DNA from: Basidiobolus meristosporus CBS 931.73 | Lineage: Eukaryota; Basidiobolomycota; Basidiobolomycetes; Basidiobolales; Basidiobolaceae | Length of the DNA stretch: 64,000 nt | Assembly (NCBI GenBank): GCA_002104905.1 | Contig: MCFE01000183.1 | Span: forward strand, 1-64,000 | Direction: 5' to 3' | In this document: positions 1 to 10,852 of the stretch, one piece after another | How positions within the stretch are numbered: the stretch's first letter is position 1 | Layout of the letters: every line of letters begins with the position of its first letter | Program-made: the position numbers and the translations under genes | Notes under the pieces: generated by a model | The model's input: the letters and a program-made list of their open reading frames with translations, nothing else | Told to the model about the DNA's origin: nothing | The model's database searches: none

Positions 1-2009
1 TTTGCTCAACTCTGAGCTGGGATGGCCTGCTCCCACTTGAACCACATCTGTTTAGTGATTCAGATCCACAAATATGATCTAGAATGGTCATCTTTGTCTT
101 CTTTAAATAGCAATAACTTTCTTTGGACTGATTACTTCATATGCAGTAGATTCAAAGTCCATTTGCTTCTTGATTTACCCAGTTTGGTATTGGACAACAC
201 CATGGGTTGTTTGGTAGCTATTCTTAGAGTGCTTCTACTGATTTGGATTGATACAGCTGCTTTTGTCTTATCAGAATATACTTGTAGAATAGAGATTGGC
301 GCTTTTCCAGAAGTGAGATTCTCCTTAACAAGGGCTTTGATTATCCTTATTCTCCTGATAGTTATTTTCAACCTTGAGCTCGGTTTCCAAGGCTAACTGA
401 TCTTCTCAGTGTCTTCAGAATCCATAAAAACCATCTGGTTGATCCTTGCACCTTTTTCTTTCAGCTCCATAGACAGCAGACATCAAGACTTCTGCACTAA
501 ATAATCTGTTCCAATATATACTACAATATCTAACAGATCCTGTTGAAGTTTCAAGGCTCTTCTGGGGTTTCTAGCTTGAGAACTTTGTACAAGAGGCTCC
601 ATAGAGCATATCTGCATTTCCAGATAGTCCAAATATGGCCTACATAAGTTTTGGCACCATTTGGGAAGTACCCTAGTTTGCGGTAGTAGTATTTTCCATT
701 TTTTCTTCTTTTCTTTTTCTGCTGATGACCCAGGGATAATTCCTTTTGTGGGGTGGTTCTGGACTTCCTTGCAGGTGGGACCACGGTGTTTTTGAGCACA
801 AGAGTCTCCATGACATCATTGTTCCAGAATATCTGACTATTTGAGAGTGAAATAATCAAAATTGGCATCCACTTAGATTATTCATAACTTTTGATAGAGT
901 TGACCAAATTTCATCAAATAAACTGCATTTGATAGCTAGCTTCATCAATACTTCAGTATCAGACTCCAATATATCAGTATTTTGAGTTGCAGAACTTGGC
1001 GGTGACTTGATCAATCAAAATTCTTCTGATCTGATCCAGAGAAGTTAAATATCACCAAGTGTTTTCTCCCACTGTAATAAGTGATATATATATAACAAGT
1101 ATAATGTACTATGTTATCTTCTGAGTGGCTCTTAGCTGTGTACTGACCAACTGTTGCTTGGTTGTATACTCCAATCAGGCTTGCAATTATATGCTTCACT
1201 CCTTTGGCTGGCGGTAAAATCTTCATGAGTTGATTTTGCTAAATTTGTATAATACTTTCTCCCACTGTTTTGAGACTTAAACAGAGTGATAGCACGTCTA
1301 ACAGCTCCATATTTAGCTCCTGGTACACTGGTTTCAGTATCAAAACACTTGATACAATTATAGCATTCTTCTAATGGATTGTGTAGTACATATCCATACT
1401 CCAGGTGGATATATATGTATTATATATCATTGGGATCCTTACAATTCAGGAAGCTTGTTTCTGAGATCTTTTTCCATCAGTAGATAGTCCAGAATGGCGG
1501 CTAACAGCTCCAGTATTTGCATTCTCAGCTGTATTTTGAGTGGCAACAGATTTTTGGTAAAATCCTCCTCCGGCAATCATTTAATAATGATCTTTTTTTT
1601 TTTTGCAATTCAGGATAATATCCTATCCAAGAGCTTGTCTAACAGTCAATTGGGGTCATATGAATACATATTGCAGTATATTTCATTGTAGATCTGGACC
1701 CTCAATTGCTGGAATTACGCAATTTTCTTCAGTAGTGGTAGAGCACCAACATACTATATTTCTTGACACAATTACATGCCAGTTTGATTGACTCTTCTTC
1801 ATAACTAACTTGGATAGTTACTGAAGGCATCTTTTGAAGGCAAGGCCTTCTTCTCCACAGCAATATCCTCATAAACATAGTCCTTTAGCAGCGGTAGTCT
1901 TCTTTAACCTTAGCAGAGCAATAGTGCGGAAAGTCTTTCTCCAGACTAGCAGAAAAGGATCCAAAGCATAGTAGACACCAAGAGGACAGCAAGCTTGGGG
2001 CTCATAACC
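1..2009 (-). pseudogene. Degenerate gag-like region of unrecognised LTR family E (copy E1)
   Basis: The minus strand downstream of the LTR at 2010-2358 starts, like the copia gag genes here, with ATGAGCCCCAAGC immediately inside the LTR. After that the protein differs from the copia gag of P2 and C2. Reading continues in pieces through several stops and frameshifts. The best pieces are minus 868-551, rich in Lys/Arg (block HQQKKKRRKNGKYYYRK), and minus 371-132. Part of the region (about 560-2009) is repeated at 13050-14473 in the same orientation, so it belongs to a repeat family and not to a host gene. Position and basic, helical composition suggest a Gag. I do not recognise the family and see no zinc knuckle, protease or polymerase motif. 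The element continues beyond the left edge of the window. Confidence 0.45.
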
Positions 2010-2358
2010 TGTTGCAATATTCTGAGGAGTATTGGAAGTGATGTGGAGAACTAGAGGATTTACATGTTATTCACTTGTAGATTTATTGATCAAAAGTATG
2101 GTATTTATACTTTTGATAAAGTAGAGGAAACAAACGTGTAGAGTTTGTTAAGGAAGGTCCCAAGAATATGTGTGCAAAGTTTGGGGTCTTTTGGACGACT
2201 TTGAGAAAAATAATAATCTGGGTACCTGACAATTTGGTGAAAATATTCTAAGTAAATCCTGACAAGAAATCTAGTCAGGACAGAATGCTAATTACAGAAT
2301 AAGATCTATGTGACTAAGTTAGCATGAATATTTAGGTGACAATTCAATAATTACAACA
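2010..2358 (-). repeat. LTR of family E, copy E1
   Basis: This 349-bp sequence has TG...CA-type ends (TGTTG...TACAACA) and is followed on its inner side by the ATGAGCCCCAAGC start. It resembles the copia LTRs elsewhere in the window but is clearly diverged. The closest relative is the LTR of E2 (14474-15922). On the right it abuts plus-strand copia internal sequence (P1) at 2359, so an E element appears to have inserted into a copia element whose gag lay to the left. Confidence 0.7.
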
Positions 2359-3289
2359 GATAGAACACTTGATGCAGTGGGAGAAGGAACTATCCAAGTA
2401 AACCTTAGAAACAGTGAAGGAAGCCATACACTGACCTTTAAAGAAGTACTTTATGTACCAGAAATAGCCAAGAACCTACTCTCTGTAAGAAAGCCACGGC
2501 TGAAGGACTCAGTTTCAGTTTTGACAATTCTGGATGCAGGATCACTGATCAAAATGGTGCTCATATTGCTTTGGGTATCAGAGATCAGAATCTATACAAG
2601 TTAACTTATATTCCATCATATCTGGAAGCCAACATAGTAACTTATATGAAGAAACACCAATCCTTTGGCACAGGGGATTTGGACACATCAATTTTGATTA
2701 TTTGCGTAAAATGATCAAAGATCAGCTAATTCCTGGAGTAAAAATTGATCCCCCAGCTAGTTTGGAGCACTGTGAAGCCTGCATATATGGAAAACAAGCC
2801 AGACAATTGTTCAAGAGCTCTGGGTTAATCAAAATAAGAAAAAATTAGATCTAATTCACTCAGATCTGTGTGGACCTATGCAAAATTTATCCATAGGCAG
2901 GATGAAGTATTTAATCACTTTTATTGATGACTATACAAGATACACTTAGGTCTACTTCATGGAGAGAAAAAAGAAGCTCTGTCTAAGTTCAGGGAGTTTA
3001 AAGCCAGGGTGGAGGGAGAAACTGGTGAAAAAATCAAGAAAATACGCTCTGACAATGGTGGAGAATATACCTCAAAACTCTTCATCCACTTCTGCAAAAT
3101 TCATGGGATAAAGCAAGAGACTACTGTACCATACTCCCCACAGCAAATAGCTTGGAATTGCAAGATAGATTCTTATTTGGAATCTTTGAGTTTCAAAAGG
3201 AGTAATGCTGACTATAGTATATACTATAAGCCAGATAGAGCAAGTCCAGTTCTATTAGCTCTATATGTAGATGATCTTATTATAGCCGC
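2359..3289 (+). pseudogene. Copia pol remnant: pre-integrase, integrase core, start of RT
   Basis: The translation runs through several frames. It shows the copia pre-integrase block (HRGFGHINFDYLRKMI near 2668), an HHCC-type zinc motif ending CEACIYGKQA near 2775, the integrase core (SDLCGP near 2865 and FIDDYTRY near 2920), and a DNGGEYTS-type block near 3050. Immediately after the YSPQQ block (near 3145) the frame jumps to RT sequence starting NCKIDSYLES, so about 1 kb of integrase C-terminus and RT N-terminus is deleted compared with C2. The YVDDLIIA active-site block of copia RT follows near 3265, just before the LTR insertion. Confidence 0.85.
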
Positions 3290-4359
3290 TGTGGTGGTGT
3301 AAAAGTCTGAGGGAGAGATACGTCCAACACTTCTCAAGTGTTTTGTGTGTGGGGTGTTCACTGGGTGCAATAACCTCTGGCAAAAGCTTGCTAGGAATAC
3401 TTGGGTTCTGTCTCTAGTCTAATGTGAAGGGGAATAAAGCCACAAGCTTGTCAAGGGAAAACTATTGAGCTACAATCCCCAACTTAGTTGGTGTCTTAAC
3501 AAAAGTATGTGCTGGGTTCAGTGTCCTTTGAGATGACAATGTACTAAAGCTTCCAAAGTCAAAACAATTGTAAACTCCACCAGCAGGGACTTGATAAGAA
3601 TGCAGCTGTGGTCAATAGTTACAAAGACAGAAAAGTATCTTTGCCTGTACAAGAACAAACTTGGGAAAGAATCAAATATAATAAAAGATACCTACTCTGA
3701 GTATTCCACACAAGTAGTGCCTCCAAGGTCAGTTGGCTGTCAGCACAGTTTCCTGGGAGTGTCCTGTGGCCTAGGGTTGGAAGTTCAGGTAGCAGTAGGT
3801 AGCAGTGATCACACTAATCAACAAGTTGGTATATTGATAAAAGGGATGATGATTTATTGTTGAGGGATAGCCTCCCTTATATACTTTTCTTACTGGCTAA
3901 GTGATTACTAATCATGGTGTTCCAGAAGGTTCTGGACATCAATAGAAATCTTAATGACATCAGAATGACCTAAGAATGTTCTAAGTAGGTGCCGGAAGGT
4001 TCTAAGAGGCACAGCACATCCAACCAATCAGGAATCAGTATTCTGAAACCTGTGTAACATGGGGATACCATATTGGTATGGAAATGGTAGGGATGGTGAC
4101 ACAGGTTGATCATGTGTCATGGGTACTGGCACGGGTACTTGCCCAATATAGAAGCACTTATAGCTAGTAATCTTACATAAAGTGAGGGGTAACTTATGCA
4201 ATAAGGTAAGCAGGTGTGATAGTCAACTGGCTTATGGGATAGTACTGATTGGGTAAGACAAATGGGATAAAACTAAAATAAGTGTAGTAGAGATGTAGGG
4301 AAGTAGAAAATAAGGGAATGAGCACATCTGTCAGTGGGTGTCACTGTCACCCCACTACA
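3290..4359 (-). repeat. 1.07-kb solo LTR, family L1070, copy A
   Basis: This 1070-bp insertion has TG...CA ends and is flanked by the 4-bp duplication CCGC (3286-3289 and 4360-4363). Removing it restores copia RT. On the minus strand it carries a TATA-type box (TATATAAGGGAGGC) followed shortly by AATAAA, the order expected of an LTR, so I assign the minus strand. Copy B (29860-30930) is almost identical by eye and copy C starts at 63080. A 90-codon open frame at 3591-3863 is shared by the copies but has no recognisable domain and is probably incidental. No internal retrotransposon sequence adjoins it, so it is a solo LTR. Confidence 0.85.
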
Positions 4360-4363
4360 CCGC

Positions 4364-5312
4364 CAATAACCTAGAAACATTGGAAGAGACTAAATCCAGC
4401 CTATCTAAGGAGTTCAAGATGTCCAATCTAGGAGAGCTTAATTACTACTTAGGGATTAAGTTCTCCATAGACAGAAGTACCCAGACTATCATCCTAAGCC
4501 AATCCAAGTATACTCAAGATGTACTAAAGAAGTACCAAATGGAAGACTGTAAACCAGCAGCTACCCCAATGGAGACAAACCTTAACTTGGTCAAAACTCA
4601 ACCAAAACAAGAGAGCTTGGTGCCATATGAAAGCCTTGACTTTCCTTATATGGCCGGCAGTCTGCTGTATATCATGCTTGGAACACGTCCAGATATCTCA
4701 TATTCAGTGGGAGTTGTCAGCCAACATAATCAGAACTATGGATCTGATTATATTGCAGCAGTTAAGCGGATTTTTAGATACCTAAAAGGAACTGCTGATA
4801 TCTGTTTAAGATACACTTATAAGGATTCAGAACAGGATCTTGTGGGATACTCTGATGCTGATTGGGGACAAAATTTGGAAGACAGAAGATCCACCACAGG
4901 ATACACCTTTCTTTACTGTAAGGGAGCAATTTTATGGAATTCAAGAAAGCAACCAACCATAGCACTTTCCACCACAGAGGCAGAGTATATGGCAGCCTGT
5001 GAAGCTACAAAAGAAGCAATGTGGTTAAGAAAACTTTTTACAGATTTAGGCCTGTGTCAAGAAATGCCTATTACTTTATTTCAAGACAATCAAGGATGTA
5101 TACAATTGGGTAGAAATCCAACTTTTCATGCTAGAACTAAGCACATAGATATTAGACATCATTTCATACGTGAAGCTATAGAGAATAACTTAGTTAGCTT
5201 AGTTTACTGCTCTACAGATGAAATAATTGCAGACATATTTACCAAACCATTAGCTAGTGACAAGTTTGAATATCTTAGGTCAAAGTTAGGACTAGTCAGT
5301 GTGAACATTTAG
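4364..5312 (+). pseudogene. Copia reverse transcriptase C-terminus and RNase H (uninterrupted frame)
   Basis: About 316 codons are open from the end of the inserted LTR to the TAG at 5310-5312. The frame begins NNLETLEETKSSLSKEFKM, continues through the copia motif LNYYLGIKF and the RT thumb, then RNase H with GYSDADWGQN, STTEAEYMA and the C-terminal DIFTKPLA block that usually closes copia Pol. This is the best preserved copia stretch in the window. It is still a fragment, because the RT active site lies on the far side of the 1.07-kb insertion and most of integrase is missing. Confidence 0.9.
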
Positions 5313-5314
5313 CT

Positions 5315-5323
5315 GAGTGGGAG
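5315..5323 (+). other. Polypurine tract of copia P1
   Basis: GAGTGGGAG lies directly before the TG of the 3' LTR and three bases after the pol stop codon. This is the usual plus-strand priming site. The reverse complement occupies the same place in C2 and C4, next to their 3' LTRs. Confidence 0.7.
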
Positions 5324-5672
5324 TGTTGTAAAAATTTGTATTTCCACCTAAGTATTCACCTAACTTAGTCACTTAGATCATTACCTTCAAATCCTAGGGA
5401 ATACTGACCAAATTCCTTGTTGGGATTTACTTAGAATATTTTTACCAAAATACCAGGTACCCAGAACATGAAAATTCTCAAAGTTGTCCAAACAGCACCA
5501 AACTTTGCACACATGTTCTTAGGACCTTCCTTAACCTATTATAAGTGTTTGTAATGCCAAGACCAGGTAAAAGTATAAACACTACTTTTACATTCAATAA
5601 ATCATTAAGTGAAAACCACATAATCTACTTGTCCTCCCAATCACTTCCAATATCTCCAAGACTCTTACAACA
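5324..5672 (+). repeat. Copia 3' LTR of P1 (349 bp)
   Basis: The sequence starts TGTTGTAAAAATTTG and ends ACTCTTACAACA, giving short inverted ends TGTTGTAA/TTACAACA. A TATA-like stretch (AAAAGTATAAACAC) lies near 5568 and AATAAATCATT near 5597, fitting U3 promoter and polyadenylation signals. Full-length relatives are at 6167-6516 (minus), 10493-10848 and 16173-16519. Confidence 0.9.
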
Positions 5673-6110
5673 AGATCCGCATCTTCACAATCACTGGATG
5701 TCTGCTACCAAGATTCTCAGAGACTTCTTTATCTGGTAAAACTTCCAACTGGGATAATCAGCTCAGATCTGGAGCTGTTGCAAGCTTCATCTGTATCTGG
5801 CTATATTAAGTATATAGCTTCTTCACTAGTGGTGATTGCATCATCACTTTGTAATAAAGAGCTTTTGTCCAAGATATATTTTCTTAGCAGCTGAAGATGA
5901 CTGGTATGTGTCCTGTAATGCCTTCCAGGCATTGTTTGCCATTTTTGCTCTTGATCATTGAGCTAGCAATTTGTCTTTAACTTCAAGGTAAATACAGATC
6001 AGCATACTTTGTACTTTCTTCTGGTACTTTGAGGCTTCCTCTCCTATGTTTTTAGGAGGGCATTCTTGTCCTTTAACAGTACTCGAAGGCCTGATTCTTG
6101 TGGCAGCATC
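5673..6110 (-). pseudogene. Copia gag remnant, minus strand
   Basis: About 5840-6110 matches, in the same orientation, the gag-coding DNA of C2 at 10100-10375: the segment corresponding to a frame reading KMLLQ...RGLW and AWKAL. Stops and indels prevent a continuous reading frame. It lies between the P1 3' LTR and a short L1211 piece, so it is the broken 5' end of another minus-strand copia copy. Bases 5673-5840 show nothing I can assign. Confidence 0.6.
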
Positions 6111-6166
6111 TGTTGTGTTGTATTAAGATTAGTTTGGGGCTTGTTTGCAATGTGGAAGCTAATCAA
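6111..6166 (-). repeat. 56-bp terminal fragment of the 1.21-kb L1211 element
   Basis: TGTTGTGTTGTATTAAGATT and the following 36 bases match the left end of the L1211 copy at 18734. The match stops exactly where the C2 LTR begins (TGTTGTAAG at 6167). Either L1211 was truncated by the copia insertion or this is a recombination scar at the shared TGTTGT ends. Confidence 0.65.
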
Positions 6167-6516
6167 TGTTGTAAGAGTCTTGGAGATATTGGAAGTGATT
6201 TGGGATGACAAGTATATCATGTGGTTCTCACTTAATATTTTATTGAATGTAAAGTAGTATTTATACTTTTACATGGTCTTGGCATTACAAACATGTAGAA
6301 TAGGCTAAGAAAGGTCCCAAGAACATGTGTGCAAAGTATGGGGCTGTTTGGGCAACTTTGAGAATTTTCATGTTCTGGGTACCTGATATTTTGGTGAAAG
6401 TATTCTAAGTAAATCTTGACAAGGAATTTGGTCAGTATTCTCTAGAATTTGAAGGTAGTGATCTAAGTGACTAAGTTAGGTGAATACTTAGGTGGAAATA
6501 CAAATTTTTACAACAC
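6167..6516 (-). repeat. Copia 3' LTR of C2 (350 bp)
   Basis: Read on the minus strand it starts TGTTGTAAAAATTTG and ends GACTCTTACAACA, the same ends as the P1 LTR. It adjoins the minus-strand polypurine tract CTCCCACTC (6517-6525). Confidence 0.9.
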
Positions 6517-6526
6517 TCCCACTCTA

Positions 6527-9500
6527 CTAAATGTTCATACTGACTAGTCCTAATTTTGACCTAAGATATTCAAACTTGTCTCTAGCTAATGGTACGGTAA
6601 ATATGTCTGCAATCATTTCATCTGAAGGACAGTAAACTAAGCTAACTAAGTTATTCTCTATAGCTTCACATATGAAATGATGTTTAATATCTATGTGCTT
6701 AACTCTAGCAAGAAAAGTTAGATTTCTACCTAATTGTATACATCCTTCATTATCTTGAAATAAAGTAATAGGTGTTCTTTGATATAGACCTAAATCGGTA
6801 AAAAGCTTTCTTAACCACATTGCTTGTTTTGTGGCTTCACAGGTGGCCATATACTCTGCCTCTGTGGTAGAAAGTACTATGGTTGGTTGCTTTCTTGAAC
6901 TCCATGAAATTGCTCCTTTACAGTAAAGAAAGGTGTATCCTGTGATGGATCTTCTGTCTTCCAAATTTTGTCCCCAATCAGCATTGAAGTATCCCACAAG
7001 ATCCTGTTCTGAATCCTTATAAGTGTATCATGAGCAGATATCAGCAGTTCCTTTTAGGTATCCAAAAATCCACTTAACTGCCGCAATATGATCAGATCCA
7101 TAGTTCTCATTATGTTGGCTGACAACTCCCACTGAATATGAGATATCTGGACATGTTCCAAGCATCATATACATCAGACTGCTGACTATATACTGATAAG
7201 GAAAGCCAGGGCTTTCAGATGGCACCAAGCTCTCTTGATTTGGTTGAGTATTGACCAATGTGAGGTTTGTCTCAATTAGGGTAGCTGCTGGTTTACAGTC
7301 TTCCATTTGGTACTTCTTTAGTACATCTTGAGTATACTTGGATTAGCTTAGGGGGATAGTCTGGGTACTTCTGTCTATGAAGAACCTAATCCCTAAGTAG
7401 TAACTGAGCACTCCTAGATCTGACATCTTGAACTCCTTAGATAGGCTGAATTTAGTCTCTTCCAATGTTGCTAGGCTGTTGTTGGCTATAATAAGATCAT
7501 CCACATATAGAGCTAATAGAGCTGGATTTGCTCTATCTGGCTTATAGTATATACTATAGTCAGCATTACTCCTTTTGAAACTCAGAGATTCCATACAAGA
7601 ATCGATCTTGCAATTCCAGTCTCTTGGTGATTGTTTGAGACCATATAGAGACTGATCAAGCTTGCAGACCAAGTGGAGGTTATATTAGTCAACAAACCCC
7701 GCAGGCTGATTTATATACACATCCTCATGAAGTTCTCCATTCAGGGATGCAGTTTTTACATCCATTTGATGAATAAAAAACTGTTATCTAGCTACAGTAG
7801 CCAATATTAATCTGATGGAATTAAACTTAGCTACTGGTGCAAAGGTCTCAGTATAGTCAAGTCCTTTTGTGTGAGAGTATCCTTTAGCCACAAGTCTTGT
7901 TTTGTATTCTTCAATTGTACCATTAGCCTTATACTTTGTCTTAAAGACCCATCTGCATCCAATTGACTTTTGCTTGATTGGTAATTTGACTAAGTCCCAA
8001 GTTTGATTTTACATCAGAGCCTGATATTCCTCAGCCATTGCAGATCTCCAAAACTTTGTCTGAGGGCTATATAGGGCCTCTTTTACAGTCTGGGGTTCAT
8101 CACTATGGACTGAATAGGCCTAGGCTAAGTTTGCACCCTCATTGATATAGTATTTTGGGCAATCTCTTGTCTGGTTGGATTTCCAGGCATTTGATACTGG
8201 AGTGATCACTTCTGCAATACTCCTGGGCAACTGATTCAGGCTGAACCATGGTTGAAGAATCCTCTGGAGTAAAAAACTTTTATTGTTTTGTTCTGATTAA
8301 ATTCTGACAATTGGTGGACTTGAGATCAAATATCTGTCATCATCTGATGTTGTTTTTTGTGAAAATTTTGAGTTTTCATCAAACAAAACATCCCTAGACT
8401 TGATCAGCTTCTTTGCTTTGGTATTGCAGAGTCTGTATGCCTTACTCTCAATGCAGTTGCCCAAAAATATACATTTGACACTTTTTGGCTCAAATTTTGA
8501 CTGATTTCTGGGCAGTTTCTTGGCATATGCTGCACACCCAAATATCTTTAGATGTTCTGCACTTGGTCTGTATTCACTTCATGCTTGAAGTGGAGTATAA
8601 TCACAAATAATTCTGTTATAACTTGTATTTTATGTATAAAGCTGTGACAACTGATTTGGCCAAAAAATCATAGGATAATTTTTGATCATGGATCATAGAT
8701 CTTGCCATATGAATTATTAATCTGTTTGCATGTTCCGCTACTCCACTTTGCTGTGGGGAGTATGTTACAGTAGTCTCTTGCTTTATCCCATGAATTTTGC
8801 AGAAGTAGATGAAGAGTTTTGAGATATATTCCGCACCATTGGCAGAGCATATTTTCTTGATTCTTTCACTAGTATCTCTCTCCACCATGGCTTTAAGCTC
8901 CCTGAGCTTAGACAGAGCTTCTTCCTTTCTCTCCGTGAAGCAGACCTATCTGTATCATGTATATTCATCAATAAAGGTGATTAGTCACTTCATCCTGCCC
9001 CAGGATAAATTTTTCATAGGTCCACACAGATCTGAGTGTATTATATCTAATTTTTTCTTAGTTTTGATTGACCCAGAGCTCTTGAACAGTTGTCTGCCTT
9101 GTTTTCCACATATGCAGGCCTCACATTGCTCCAAATTGGCTTGCAAATTAATTTTTTCTCCAGAAATTAGCTGATCTTTGATCATTTTGCGCAAATAATT
9201 GAAGTTGATGTGTTCAAATCCCCTGTGCCAAAGCATTGGTGTTTCTTCATTTAAGTTACTTATCTTGGCATCCTGATATGATGGAATATAGATCAACTTG
9301 TGTAGATTCTGGTCTCTGATACCCAAAGCAATATGGGCACCATTTTGATCAGTGAACCTGCACCCAGAATTGTCAAAGCTGAAATCAAGTCCTTCCTCTA
9401 TGGCCTCGCTTACCAATAGTAGTTTTTGGCTATTTCTGGTACAAAGTGTACTTCTTTAAAAGTCAGTGTATGGCTTCCTTCACTGCTTCTAAGGCTTACT

Positions 9501-9660
9501 TGGATAGTTCCTTCTCCCACTGCATCAAGTGTTCTATTGTCTCCCATGAAAACCTTCTTAATGGAATTTCTTGTTATAGGATAAAAAGTTCTTTTTGGTG
9601 TTTAAAGTGTTGAGATGCTCCAGAGTCAATGTACCATGTCTGAGAACCCTTGTTTGTGGT
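6527..9660 (-). pseudogene. Copia pol of C2 (protease, integrase, RT, RNase H)
   Basis: Minus-strand pieces in order are: protease TWYIDSGASQHF near 9635; pre-integrase HRGFEHINFNYLRKM in the frame 9416-8985, with CEACICGKQG; integrase core 8888-8616 (KICSANGAEYIS, where the expected Asp is Ala, then YSPQQSGVAEHANR); a poorly preserved 8615-7680 linker; RT 7672-7343 with LDQSLYGLKQSPRDWN and YVDDLIIANN; 7306-7028 with the RT thumb; and RNase H 6997-6527 with GYFNADWGQN, STTEAEYMA and DEMIADIF. Each piece ends at a stop or frameshift. The integrase substitution and multiple stops make it inactive. Confidence 0.9.
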
Positions 9661-10488
9661 CACATTCAGTGCAGATATGAATAGTCTATCTTCAGTTGTT
9701 GCAGCATTTCTATATTCAGGCTTCTTTTACTGATTATCTCCCTTTTTGAGACAGTAGTGTTATGTGTGTCCTTTCCTTTTGCAGTAGTTGCACAACAGGT
9801 TGCTGTTGCGTTTGTAAGGTCTTGGGTATGTTCTTTGTTGGTTATCACTGCTTATTAAAGCATTTTCTTCTTCCTTCTTATTGGCACTGGATTTCCTTAA
9901 TTCTTCATCCAGGTGCCTTCCATATATGTAATTTAACGTCAAATCTTCAGTTCTGGACTCTAGGGCTGATACAAGGCCCTGTAACTCATTTGTCAGGCTA
10001 TTCAAGATATTTTCTACCACATCCTCATCAACAGTTGGTACACCAACAGATTTCATCGTATCGACCAGCAGGGTAATTCTGTTAGATTTTTCATTTCTTC
10101 TCCTGGCAGCATCTTTGTAGCAAAGAGTTTTTGTCTAGTTAGATTTTCTTAGCAGCTGAAAATAACTGGAAGGTGTCTTCTAATGCTTTCCAGGCATTCT
10201 TTGTCATTTTTGATCTTGAGCATTGAATTAGCAGTTTGTCTTTAACATTAAGGCAAATGCAGTTAAAGGCTCTTTATTATTTCTTCTAGTACTTTAAGGC
10301 TTGCTCTCCCACTCTTTTAGGAAGGCATTCTCTCCCATGACAGTGTCCCAAAGGCCTCTGTCTTGTAGCAGCATCTTCATCTTCACCTTCCACACTAGGT
10401 AGTTAGATCCATCTAATTTTTCAGCAGAGTGAAAAATTCCGTTAATAGCAGTAGTAAGCATTACAGAGAGTGACAGCTTGGGGCTCAT
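9661..10488 (-). pseudogene. Copia gag of C2
   Basis: The start codon at 10488 opens MSPKLSLSVMLTTAI, six bases inside the neighbouring LTR, followed by KLDGSNYLVWKVKMKMLL, a copia Gag N-terminal signature. A second in-frame piece (10056-9760) carries DEDVVENILNSL and a CCHC zinc knuckle starting CNYCKRKGHT. The middle is frameshifted. Gag should form the virus-like particle and bind the element RNA through the knuckle. Confidence 0.85.
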
Positions 10489-10492
10489 AACC

Positions 10493-10848
10493 TGTTGTAT
10501 GTTATAGAAACTTGTAATTCCACCTAAATACTCATCTAACTTAGTCACTTAGACTGTTACCTTCAAATCCTAGAGAATACTGACCAAATTCCTTGATGGG
10601 ATTTACTTAGAATGTTTTTATCAAAATACCAGGTACCCAGAACATGAAAATTCTCAAAGCTGTCCAAACAGCCCCAAACTTTGCACACATGTACTTGGGA
10701 TATTTCTTAACTTATTCTATGTGTTTGTTAGGCCAAGATCATGTAAATGCATAAATGCTACTTTAACATTCAACAAATAATGAAGTGAAAACCACATAAT
10801 CTACTTGTCCTCCCAATCACTTCCAATATCTCCAAGACTCTGACAAAA
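10493..10848 (+). repeat. Copia LTR shared head-to-head by C2 and P2 (356 bp)
   Basis: This plus-oriented LTR starts TGTTGTATGTTATAG and ends GACTCTGACAAAA. It is followed within five bases by the P2 gag ATG (10853). On its left, after four bases, lies the minus-strand gag ATG of C2 (10488). One LTR therefore sits between two diverging gag genes. It carries AACAAATAATGAAG near 10780 in place of the usual AATAAATCATT. Confidence 0.85.
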
Positions 10849-10852
10849 GGTT

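Larger units (their letters stand above)
2359..5672 (+). mobile_element. Ty1/copia remnant P1 (internal region plus 3' LTR)
   Basis: P1 is a plus-strand copia element lacking its 5' LTR and gag in this window. The order is a protease-to-integrase linker, GAG-pre-integrase and integrase, reverse transcriptase, RNase H, polypurine tract and 3' LTR, as expected for copia. An internal deletion joins integrase directly to mid-RT near 3148, and a 1.07-kb solo LTR interrupts RT. The left flank is the E1 LTR, so the 5' part lies outside the window. Confidence 0.85.
6167..10492 (-). mobile_element. Ty1/copia element C2, nearly full length, 5' LTR replaced
   Basis: Reading on the minus strand: gag start at 10488, zinc knuckle, protease, pre-integrase, integrase, RT, RNase H, polypurine tract, and a 3' LTR at 6167-6516. 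All copia domains are present in order over about 4 kb, but with many stops and frameshifts. At the 5' end the expected minus-oriented LTR is absent. Gag instead abuts an LTR pointing the other way (10493-10848) that also serves P2. Confidence 0.9.

Noticed and set aside
22-396. 124-codon plus-strand frame at the left edge
   Set aside because: It is antisense to the family E repeat sequence, shows no domain and has no independent support.
1570-1600. Poly-T run near 1592 as a Pol III terminator or SINE tail
   Set aside because: No A/B box or SINE body was seen upstream, and a shorter run lies at the equivalent place in E2 (about 14058), so it belongs to the family E sequence.
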